NCBI GenBank assembly: GCA_009829735.1
Contig: CM020620.1
Location: 28,924,951 to 28,988,950, forward strand
Length of the DNA: 64,000 nt
Direction of reading: 5' to 3'
DNA from: Pyropia yezoensis
Lineage: Eukaryota; Rhodophyta; Bangiophyceae; Bangiales; Bangiaceae
How positions within the stretch are numbered: the first letter of the stretch is position 1; each line of letters begins with the position of its first letter. The notes under the pieces are model-generated. The model was not told the origin of the DNA and ran no database searches. It worked only from the letters and a program-made list of their open reading frames with translations. A program made the translations under genes and the position numbers. Of the stretch, positions 53,119-61,218 are shown in pieces.

Positions 53119-56100
53119 ATGGCGCCGGCATCGCCAACGCCGCCGGGGACCTCCCCGTCGCCACGGCCACCGGGTCTGACAGGCGGCGACGGCAGCGGCA
53201 GCGGCAGCGGCAGCGGCAGCGGCGGCGACAGCGGCGACGGCGGCGGCGGCGCCGGTAGCGGCGGGGGCAGCGGCGGCGGTGAGGTTGGGGCACCGGTTAT
53301 CGCGGCAGCGTCGGCGGTTGCGGCCGCCTCTGCACCAGAGGACGCGTCGTCGCTGGCACCGCCGCTGGGCGGAGAGGGCGGGCGGGACGACGGTGGCTGC
53401 GGTGGTGGCGGCGGCGCCCTCGCATGTGATGGCGGAGGCGGTGGCGGTGGCGGTGGCAGAAGCGGTGGCGGTGGCGGTGGCAACGGTGGTGGTGGTGGTC
53501 GCGGCGGCATTGACGACAGCGGCGGCGGCGGCGGCATCGGCGGCGCCAGCGGCGGCGGTGGCGGTGGCAGTGGCGGCAGCGGTGGGAGTGGCGTTGTCGT
53601 TGGCGACGGCGGCGGCTACCAATCTCTTGGTGCCGCAGGCGCTTCTTCTGGCCATAGCAGCAGTGCGGGCGGGCCCGACCAGCGCGGTGGGGACCACCGT
53701 CACGGCGCTTCGGACGGTGGCAGAAGGTCGGCTGGCTCCCGACCCCGCCAGCTGCGCGACATTGTCTCCTATGAAACGGTGCTGGTGGTGGCGTCTTTTC
53801 TCCTCGACAACCCGCCTCATCCCGGCGTCGACCAAAAATGGGTGGCGGCACTGTCATCCCCCATGAGCAGCAAACTGCATGATGACTTTCAGTGCACCCT
53901 GCGCGACCTGGATGTGGGCATCAAACGCCGCGTCATGTCGGAGATGTTTGTCAAGCAAGGCGCGGCCACGAGCACTACCTCGGCGCCCAGCCTGGTTGTC
54001 GCTGTGCCCTACGCCTTGGCACGGATGACACTCGCTGACCCAAACTGTGTCCCCGACGTAAACGACCCGGCTTGCGTCTTTTTCGCCTCCCCACGGCGAC
54101 GGCGGCTCGACAGCGGCGATAACGCAACTGGCGCGCCAGCGGAGCTGCCGCTGCCACCGGCACCACCGATTCGGCCTTTCCTGGACGTCTTGTTTCGCGA
54201 CCGGCACTTCTCCGGTCATGCCATGACAAAGACCTTTGCGCTTGCCTACCGGGTGCGCGTCGCGCTCCGCGCGCTCGTCATTTGTGACCGCTCCATCCAT
54301 CGTCTGCTGGCTGCGGCGGCCCAAGTGGTGGCGGACACGGAGGGAAGTAGGCCGCGGTCGGTTACCGCCGTCGACGATGCCAAGCGCGCTGGGGGGACCG
54401 AGTGGGGGGAGGAATGGGCTGCAACCATTCGGGATGTGCCCACCCTCGTTCGCACCCTACGGCAGGTGCTTGGCCCCGAGAGGGTGGATGTGACCCGCTA
54501 CGAGAGGTACGCCCACAATTGGTACCTGGAGGTCCTGTATTTTGGGCTCTTTGGCATGACTTCCCGTGTTGGGGACGGGGGCCCGTCCACGGACGCTGCC
54601 ACCGACGGCGCCCCTTTGGGGGGTGGCTCAACCAGCGGCGGCGGTCGCAGCGGGCCTGCGACGGCGGCAGCCGCTGCACCAGCCACCGTGCCCGCGGCGT
54701 CGATGCCTGCCAGTGACTGGTTGGACGGGCTGCCGCTGGGGCCGCCCCAGTCCCGGCGGCCGACGCCCCCGCGATCTCGCACCAGCCGGCGGCAGCGCGC
54801 CAAGGCTGCCGCCTCGGCCGGCCGCACCGCCGCGGTGGCCGCCTCTGCCGCCGCCGCCGCCGCCGCTGCGCCCACCTCTGCCCACACGCACGGCGGCGGC
54901 GCTGGTTCAACCGCTAGCGCGCCGGTGGGCGCTGACGACGACTCGGATGGCGGGCGGGGTGGGGCGGCCGCCCTGTCGGAGGCACCGCCAGACCCCCCGG
55001 CTGGCCAGGGGTCTGTGCCCGAGCAAAAGGGCATGCGACGCGGCGGCGGCGCGCCCCCCGTAGACAGCCGTGGGAGCGGCGGCGGCGGCAGCAGCAGTGG
55101 CCCTCCGCGCGGCAGCGGCGGCAGCAGCAGTGGCCCTCCGCGCGGCAGCAGCGGGGACGCGGGGACGCCGACCGTGGGGGTGAGGCATCGGCGGACAATC
55201 CCCCTGTGCCTGCCGCCGCCGGCTCCGGAGGGAGAGGAGGGCGCCACCCGCGAGGGGGGGACCACCGCCCCGCGCGGCGCGGTGCCGTCGCCCTCGCGGG
55301 ACGCCCGGACCGGCGGACCGGTCCACCGGGTCACCGGTGGACCACCTGTCGGCACGGGCACGGCACGGCCCGTGCAGCATGATGGCCGTGTGCATTCCCC
55401 GTCGGCCGGCGCATCCGCGATGGCCCCGACGGGTGGGCTGCGGTCAAGGCGGCGCGCGCGGCGGCTGCCGTCGCTACCACCACCACCGCCGCCGCTGCCG
55501 CCATCACTGGCCTCCTTTCCGCCCCTCACCCCGGCATCTCTGCCCCCAACGTTTCGGCCGTCGGCGTCCGTGCCGTCTTCTGCTGCCCGCCCCGGCCCCG
55601 GCGGCGGCCGCAGCACGCGCGCCCCCACCCCGTCGGGCTCCCCCCGTTCCCGCGTGGGCCCACCCCTCCCTGGCCGCAGCACCGGTGCGTGGACAGCCGT
55701 GGCGCCGCCGCCGCCGACGCGCGACACGGCGGTGCGCTGGTCCACCGGCGACCCGCCCGCCGCGCGACAGCGCGCCCCGGCGGCTCCGCGGCCGCCGGTG
55801 GTCCCCGTCGGCGGGCCCCACGCCGCTGCTGCCGCTGCCGCTGCCGGCGGGCGACGCCCCGCCACGCCACGTGCTCCCGCCCCTGTCCAGGCCGTCGGTG
55901 TGCGGGCTGTGCCGGCGGCGGCGGCGGTGGCCGCTGAGACGCCCGCGCGCACTCCGGCCGCACCGTCGGCATTGCCCGCGTGGGGGGCTGTGGGGGGCCG
56001 CCCGCCGGCGGCCCGCATCCCCTCTTTGGGTGGCCCCTCACGGACGGTTGCCCCGCTGGCAGCCGCGTCCCCCGCTGGTGCAAGGGGACTGGCTGTGGGG

Positions 56101-57990
56101 GACACTATGCCTGCGACGCCGTCCCTTCCTGCTGGTCCTGTAGAGGACCCGGCACTCGTGGGTGCCCCGCCGGCGCTGCGGCACCCCCCTGTGATTCCTT
56201 CTGTTGAGGACCCGGTGCTGGCTGGCACCCCACGGGCGTCTCGGCTCCCCCCTGTCGGTACCCCCGTCAAGGACCCGGCACTGACGGCTGCCCCGCCGCC
56301 AGCCGTCTCCTCCACCGGCGCGTTGTTGCTGCCGCCTGCCGAGGCCACGTCACAATGGCCCCTCACGGCTGCTGCGGACGTGGTGGCACCCGCCCAGGCA
56401 GCCCGTCCGCCACCCTTTCCGACTTTGTTTGCCACAGAGACGGCGGCACTGCCCCTTTTCACGCCGTCCACCGCCCATGCTGCATCCTCCTCATGGCCCA
56501 CATTGACGGCTGTGGGTGACAGCCCCTGGGCGCCGCTGCCCACCCGTGCGGCGGTAGGGGTGGTGGCACCCCCGCAGGCGTCTACCCCTCTACCACCCCT
56601 CCATGCTGCCGCGGGCGCCCAGCCGGCCGCGCTCTCCCCCCACATGCTGCCTTTTACCCACACCGCGGCACCGGTGGTGCCCGCCGCGGCGGCTGCTGCG
56701 CGTGACAGCCGTTTGATGGGGCTGTTTCCCTCGGCACCGAGCGCGGCGTCCGTAGTGGCCCTGCCGGCTTCTCCTTCCTTGGCCGAGGCACGCTCACCCC
56801 CCCCTGTGGCGGCCGCCAAAGAAGGTCCGACCGCGGCGGTCATGGCGTCGGCGGCGGCGGCGGCGGCGGCGGCGGTGGCGCCTGCGGAGGCGGCACTTCC
56901 TGATGCCCTTCTGATGGCATCGGCTGCCAACACGCCCGCCCCGCCCTCCCGCACCCACTCAGCCACCGGCGCCGCGTCTTCGCGTCCCGCGCTGGGAGTT
57001 AGAACCGGCAGCCCTCCGCTGCCCCCCTCCCCCCCCCCTCCCCCCGCCCCTCGCCCCGCTGTGGCTCTGCCCGGTGGCACGCCCCCCCTTACGCTCCCCC
57101 CCGGTACGGATATGGTGGGGTTGGTCGCCGCCGCCCTGTCGGCCCCCCCCCCCCTATTTTCCGCCCCCCTCTGGCCGCCCCTGGACACTGACCGCGCCTC
57201 GGTGCGCGACTGGCGGGCGGCCGTCGACGCCACCGCCGCGGCCGTGACCGACGCCGTCGAGTCGCGCCACGCCCTGGCCGCCGCCACCTCGCCGGGCATT
57301 GTGCCACCGACGGCCACGGCGGCGGCGGCCACCGCCGCTGCGGCCGTCGACGGCGCCATGGCCGCGGCGGCCGCCCTGCGGCGCGCGGCCAAGCGGGTTG
57401 TCGGGACGTACCCCCTCTTCTCGACGGGGGGCCGCGCCCGCCCCACGCTGGCCGCGGCGGTGGGCACCCCCGGGGTGCTGCGCTCCGGGGCGGCGCCGCT
57501 GACGGCCGTCACCCAAGCCGCCGCCGCCGCCGCCGCCACCGCCGCCGCCACCGCCGCCGCTGCCGCCCCCTCCCCCCCCGTCGCCACGACGCGCGGCGGC
57601 GGCGCCCCAGACCTGCGGGCGTCCCTGTCTGTCCTGGCCGTCGGGGTACCCGGCGGCCTGGCCCCCGCCACGCTCGTCACCGCGGCGGCGCTGGTCGACC
57701 GCGTGGCGGCGGCCGACGCGGCCGGCGGGGCGCTCTCGCCGCCCGCCGCGGGGCGGCTGGAGGTGGTGGCGGCGGCGCTGCTCGCGGCGCGCCACTCGCC
57801 GGGCGTGCCGCCGCTGCCGGTCGAGGCGCTTGCAGCGGTGCCGGCGTTGGGTGTGGCCGACGCGGCCGCGGGGGAGGAACTCGAGGCGGCGCTGGTGCGC
57901 CGCCTGGGGGACCGGGGGGTGGTGGTAAGCGCCGCCCAACAGGAAGCCACCGCGTGGCTGTTGTTGTGGCACTGGGTTGGGGTATCCTGA
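53119..57990 (+). CDS. 1,623-residue low-complexity protein with cyclin-like C-terminus
   Basis: An uninterrupted frame; ATG 53,119 (MAPASPTPPGTSP) is the first ATG, although the frame is open upstream. The first 190 residues are Gly/Ser repeats. Then comes a complex domain of about 270 residues (RQLRDIVSYETVLVVASFLL, DDFQCTLRDLDVGIKRRVMS, PFLDVLFRDRHFSGHAMTKT, VDVTRYERYAHNWYLEVLYF) that is not recognised. About 950 residues of Pro/Ala/Ser/Thr-rich sequence follow, with short repeats (SSSGPPRGS twice near 55.1 kb; V-x-DPAL-x-x-x-P three times at 56.13-56.30 kb). The last 130 residues (APATLVTAAALVDRVAAADA, RLEVVAAALLAARHSPGVPP, ELEAALVRRLGDRGVVVSAA) have the helix pattern of a cyclin box of the PHO80/cyclin-P type. 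A regulator of a cyclin-dependent kinase is possible. A further exon after 57,990 is likely because the cyclin fold seems incomplete. Confidence 0.65.
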   Translation: MAPASPTPPGTSPSPRPPGLTGGDGSGSGSGSGSGGDSGDGGGGAGSGGGSGGGEVGAPVIAAASAVAAASAPEDASSLAPPLGGEGGRDDGGCGGGGGALACDGGGGGGGGGRSGGGGGGNGGGGGRGGIDDSGGGGGIGGASGGGGGGSGGSGGSGVVVGDGGGYQSLGAAGASSGHSSSAGGPDQRGGDHRHGASDGGRRSAGSRPRQLRDIVSYETVLVVASFLLDNPPHPGVDQKWVAALSSPMSSKLHDDFQCTLRDLDVGIKRRVMSEMFVKQGAATSTTSAPSLVVAVPYALARMTLADPNCVPDVNDPACVFFASPRRRRLDSGDNATGAPAELPLPPAPPIRPFLDVLFRDRHFSGHAMTKTFALAYRVRVALRALVICDRSIHRLLAAAAQVVADTEGSRPRSVTAVDDAKRAGGTEWGEEWAATIRDVPTLVRTLRQVLGPERVDVTRYERYAHNWYLEVLYFGLFGMTSRVGDGGPSTDAATDGAPLGGGSTSGGGRSGPATAAAAAPATVPAASMPASDWLDGLPLGPPQSRRPTPPRSRTSRRQRAKAAASAGRTAAVAASAAAAAAAAPTSAHTHGGGAGSTASAPVGADDDSDGGRGGAAALSEAPPDPPAGQGSVPEQKGMRRGGGAPPVDSRGSGGGGSSSGPPRGSGGSSSGPPRGSSGDAGTPTVGVRHRRTIPLCLPPPAPEGEEGATREGGTTAPRGAVPSPSRDARTGGPVHRVTGGPPVGTGTARPVQHDGRVHSPSAGASAMAPTGGLRSRRRARRLPSLPPPPPPLPPSLASFPPLTPASLPPTFRPSASVPSSAARPGPGGGRSTRAPTPSGSPRSRVGPPLPGRSTGAWTAVAPPPPTRDTAVRWSTGDPPAARQRAPAAPRPPVVPVGGPHAAAAAAAAGGRRPATPRAPAPVQAVGVRAVPAAAAVAAETPARTPAAPSALPAWGAVGGRPPAARIPSLGGPSRTVAPLAAASPAGARGLAVGDTMPATPSLPAGPVEDPALVGAPPALRHPPVIPSVEDPVLAGTPRASRLPPVGTPVKDPALTAAPPPAVSSTGALLLPPAEATSQWPLTAAADVVAPAQAARPPPFPTLFATETAALPLFTPSTAHAASSSWPTLTAVGDSPWAPLPTRAAVGVVAPPQASTPLPPLHAAAGAQPAALSPHMLPFTHTAAPVVPAAAAAARDSRLMGLFPSAPSAASVVALPASPSLAEARSPPPVAAAKEGPTAAVMASAAAAAAAAVAPAEAALPDALLMASAANTPAPPSRTHSATGAASSRPALGVRTGSPPLPPSPPPPPAPRPAVALPGGTPPLTLPPGTDMVGLVAAALSAPPPLFSAPLWPPLDTDRASVRDWRAAVDATAAAVTDAVESRHALAAATSPGIVPPTATAAAATAAAAVDGAMAAAAALRRAAKRVVGTYPLFSTGGRARPTLAAAVGTPGVLRSGAAPLTAVTQAAAAAAATAAATAAAAAPSPPVATTRGGGAPDLRASLSVLAVGVPGGLAPATLVTAAALVDRVAAADAAGGALSPPAAGRLEVVAAALLAARHSPGVPPLPVEALAAVPALGVADAAAGEELEAALVRRLGDRGVVVSAAQQEATAWLLLWHWVGVS

Positions 57991-58630
57991 TTATGGGGGC
58001 GGATGCGGGGGGTTTTGGGGAGGTCGTGTGGGCTGTTGGCGTGATGCGGGGGGGTGGGGGTGGGGTGGTGAGAGTGGCAAGAGGAATGCGTTTTGGTCGC
58101 AGGTGGGGGGCAGGCGCATGCGAGGTGGATGGCGGCTGCGTCCGCGGCGGCCACGGTGGCGGCCGCTGCCGTCGAGCACGACCGGGGCCGACCGCGTGGC
58201 GCTGGGGACGGTTGTCACCACTGCGACCGCCTCTACCGTCGTCACGACAGTGCTCTCGGGGGTCTCCGATGCAACGGAAGTCGTCGAGAGCCGGAAGCCT
58301 TCGAGAGCCGGGCCACGGCCACTACCCCTACGAGCACGCGGCTGCCGGTTGGGCTCGCCGCCGCCTCGCCTTGGTTGATCAGGGGAGGGTGGCGTCTCCC
58401 TCTTGACAGCCGAGGTGCTGGGCGACGCTGCAACAGCCGCGCTGGCCATTGACATTGCCGTTTTCAAGCTCAAGGAAGTGGGGGGGACGCCGCCGTGCCA
58501 GTGCCGGCCGCCTCTGCGGACCCTGCCGAGCCGGCAAGGGCCGTCCTGCATCTGTTGTGCGGCGGCGTGACGTTCCGCCTGTCCCGCCGCTGCGGCCGTG
58601 CGGTGGTGGGCGTGGGCAGCCCACGCGACG
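57991..58630. other. Possible further exon, strand unclear
   Basis: Plus-strand pieces such as TGADRVALGTVVTTATASTV and SLLTAEVLGDAATAALAIDI look protein-like and follow a possible acceptor GTCGCAG near 58,100, so they could continue the cyclin-like gene. A 186-codon minus-strand frame covers the same DNA. Not resolved. Confidence 0.3.
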
Positions 58631-58654
58631 TTTTTTTTTTTTTTTTTTTTTTTT
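58631..58654. repeat. Poly-T tract, 24 bases
   Basis: An isolated T24 in very GC-rich DNA. Read from the minus strand it is A24, compatible with a retroposed poly-A tail or a slippage product. Confidence 0.9.
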
Positions 58655-58884
58655 GCGGGGTGCTGTGCGGGCTGGGCCGTCGCTGCCGCCTCGAAGGGGA
58701 AAGCTGCCAGGACACTGGGAGGGGGGGGGGGGGGGTGAGGTGAAGCCGTGTGGGAGGACGGCCGCGGTCGGCTGCGCGTGGGCCGCCGCCCCCGACCTGT
58801 GTGACCACCGTTTTGACTTGTTTTTTGAATGTCAAGGGCTGGCTTTTGTACTTACACATGCACGCACGCTCCGCCAAGATGAGC
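58655..58884. other. 3' flank of the membrane-protein gene
   Basis: A G12 run near 58,722 and a short complex stretch; no gene seen. Confidence 0.35.
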
Positions 58885-61218
58885 TCATGGGCTGCGGGGG
58901 GGGGGGCTACGCGGCAGCAGGGGGCTGCCGGTGCTCGAGCGCCACGCAGACCGGTCCGTGTGAGAGCGCACCAGCGCCGGCGCCGGCGTAGGCAGCGGGA
59001 TGAAGAGGCCACGATCCGGTCGCGGGGCGGGGCGCCCCACCGACGGCGGCGGTGCGGAGCGGGGCGGCAAGCAGGACGACAGCGCCCGGCGGGCGAGCGT
59101 CGGCTGCGGCGGCTCCTCTGGGCGGGCCGCCCAACAGTGGGGCGGCGGATGCGGCAGCCGCGCGGCCTCCTCGTCGGCGGCAGGCGGGCCGGTGGCGGGG
59201 GGCTTGGCTTTGCCGCCGTCGACCTCGTCGCTGACCGGCTCTAAGGCCGAGCTGCTGTCGTTGGCTGGCTTGCTGCGGCCGCGATACATCTTGGCGAAGA
59301 AGATGGCGCCCACGATGGTGGCGTAGAGGGCAGCGGCGCCCCAGCCGAGGAGGAGGATCTTGAGCGGCCGGTACCCGTTGGTCGTCACTACCGCCACCGT
59401 CTCAGAGAGGAGCACGTTAGTGCCCCTGAGGCCATCAGCCGTGCCGTTGCACACTTTCGGCAGGCCGCGGCAGTCGGCGGTGGTGTTGGAAAAGGCCACG
59501 TGCAGGCTCTTGTGAGTGGTGCTGGTGATCCACCGTGCCCCCTTGCGCTCCTTCCAGTACAGGAGCCCAAAGGAGGCCACCGAGCTGAGGCCCACCGTCG
59601 CGGTCAGCGCAAACCGGGCAAGGTCCCCAACGCTGTTCCACTTGGGGTCGTCCGGCACAAAGGTGGCGGCGCCAATGGCGGTGATGGCCACCAGCATGCC
59701 TGTCACGAACGCCTCGCTGCGGGAAAAGGCGTCGTCGGGAGCGTCGACGCCCGCATAGCTCCCCTTCAACAGTACGTCCTCCACGCTACTAACAGCTTCG
59801 TACCGGTTATTACGCTCATAGTTGTCCAGCCGCCAAGTGTCGGTCTTCTCGATGGGCTGAGAGCATCGGCCCAGCCGGCCCGCCAGGCCCCGCTCCTCCG
59901 GCGACGCCCCGTTGATTTCCCGCGACGCCGTGCCGGCAAGCCACAGGGGCTCGGCTGGCGCTGGCATGCTCCAGTTCGACGCACCAAAGGTGGTGCAGTT
60001 GTCGACGCTGAGCCGCTCGCCGCGGGCAGGGACGATGGCCCAACCTGCAAAGGCGCCTTTCTTGCTTGACTGGTCCTGGCGGTACTTCTTCTTGTCGTAT
60101 GTCACCTCCTCGACGTCAGGATCCGCCTGCTGGATGCCCTCACACAGTAGTTCCTTGTCAAGGTACTGGGGCACGGGCTCTTTGCACAGGACAAACGCCA
60201 CCTTGGCCAGCCAGTCTGACGCGCCGGCGCTCGCGTTGAGGGCCCACTTGGAGGGGTCAGTTGAGTTGGCGCCCCCAAGCTTGTCTGGCACGGGCACCGG
60301 GTAAGAGTCAAGCCAAGAGTGCAGGGTGGCTGTCAGATCCCACTTAGGGTTTGGCAGCCACCCTCCCCGCACCATGACCGCCCGCCCAAGGCCAAGGAAG
60401 CCGCGCTGTACGGCCGACACGGGCAAAGGGAGTCCCCCCTCCGTTGTGTGCGTCACAACGGACAGGGCGTCTTCCCCGCCGACACCTAAGTCCTCTTTGG
60501 TGTCGTCGCATTCCGACGAGCTGCAGGCCCCTCGCCCGGTGGTGTCCACCGCCGTCAGGTCCGAGCAGTCGGCGTGGAGGCACACCGCCCGGGTCACCGA
60601 GGAGACCGTCAACACCTCGTACTTTCCACTCACCCGTTGCACCTCCCCGCTGTCCGTGTTGCGCTGCAGCGTTAGGGCGCTGATGACCAGCCCCCTGTAC
60701 TTGTCCAGCTCCGTGGCGGACCGTCCCGTGAAGGCGTCAAAGTCCCCCGTCGACCGGCCGTCCAAATCAAACTCGGGCCGCACCCACCAGCTCAACCGCG
60801 CAAAACGGCCGTCCCGGGGCTCGGCGGCCATCCCGCGCACCTGCTGGGAGACGCTCGGGTCGCCTGTGATGAGCCAGTGGGTGCTCCGGTCGTCCACGGC
60901 GGTCCCCGCCTTGGCGGCTATCACCTCGCCGACGTCCACGATGGGCGCCGCGCAGGTGGTGGGGCCACGCGTCAGGGTCGTTCCGTTCAACGACGCCACC
61001 GCGGGCGGGCGGTTGGACGGGTGGAAGCACTGGAGCTCGGGCAGCCGCTGCAGGGAGCCCATCTGCGGGGGGTCCCCCGTGGGGAAGGGCAGGAAGCCGC
61101 CCTGGGCGCTCACGAGGAGGGGCGGCGTCGCTGCCAGCAGCAGCAGCAGCAGCGCCGCCAGCAGCAGCTGCAGCCAGGCCTGTGCCGGTGCCGCCCCCCC
61201 GCGGCAGGTGGTCGGCAT
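58885..61218 (-). CDS. Secreted/membrane protein with signal peptide and three TM segments
   Basis: 777 codons from ATG 61,218. A classic signal peptide (AWLQLLLAALLLLLLAATPP, then LLVSA-QG cleavage) leads into about 490 residues predicted outside the cytoplasm, with paired cysteines (CLHADCSDL, CSSSECDD) and several N-glycosylation sequons (NGT, NST, NAS, NCT, NWS). Then come TM1 FVTGMLVAITAIGAATFV, TM2 FALTATVGLSSVASFGLLYW, an outside loop with two more sequons (NTT, NGT) and a cysteine pair, and TM3 ILLLGWGAAALYATIVGAIF. The tail after KMYRGRSKP is cytosolic, Pro/Ser/Arg-rich and about 120 residues long. No family is recognised. A cell-surface or cell-wall-facing role is inferred from topology only. 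The codon pattern and normal composition make the gene itself secure. Confidence 0.8.
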   Translation of the reverse strand: MPTTCRGGAAPAQAWLQLLLAALLLLLLAATPPLLVSAQGGFLPFPTGDPPQMGSLQRLPELQCFHPSNRPPAVASLNGTTLTRGPTTCAAPIVDVGEVIAAKAGTAVDDRSTHWLITGDPSVSQQVRGMAAEPRDGRFARLSWWVRPEFDLDGRSTGDFDAFTGRSATELDKYRGLVISALTLQRNTDSGEVQRVSGKYEVLTVSSVTRAVCLHADCSDLTAVDTTGRGACSSSECDDTKEDLGVGGEDALSVVTHTTEGGLPLPVSAVQRGFLGLGRAVMVRGGWLPNPKWDLTATLHSWLDSYPVPVPDKLGGANSTDPSKWALNASAGASDWLAKVAFVLCKEPVPQYLDKELLCEGIQQADPDVEEVTYDKKKYRQDQSSKKGAFAGWAIVPARGERLSVDNCTTFGASNWSMPAPAEPLWLAGTASREINGASPEERGLAGRLGRCSQPIEKTDTWRLDNYERNNRYEAVSSVEDVLLKGSYAGVDAPDDAFSRSEAFVTGMLVAITAIGAATFVPDDPKWNSVGDLARFALTATVGLSSVASFGLLYWKERKGARWITSTTHKSLHVAFSNTTADCRGLPKVCNGTADGLRGTNVLLSETVAVVTTNGYRPLKILLLGWGAAALYATIVGAIFFAKMYRGRSKPANDSSSALEPVSDEVDGGKAKPPATGPPAADEEAARLPHPPPHCWAARPEEPPQPTLARRALSSCLPPRSAPPPSVGRPAPRPDRGLFIPLPTPAPALVRSHTDRSAWRSSTGSPLLPRSPPPRSP

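Noticed and set aside
51784-53835. 683-codon minus-strand frame
   Set aside because: Arg/Gly/Pro repeats over homopolymer DNA and the start of the plus-strand gene; no domain.
54498-58154. 1,218-codon minus-strand frame
   Set aside because: It is the antisense shadow of the plus-strand 1,623-codon frame, which alone contains complex, protein-like domains at both ends.
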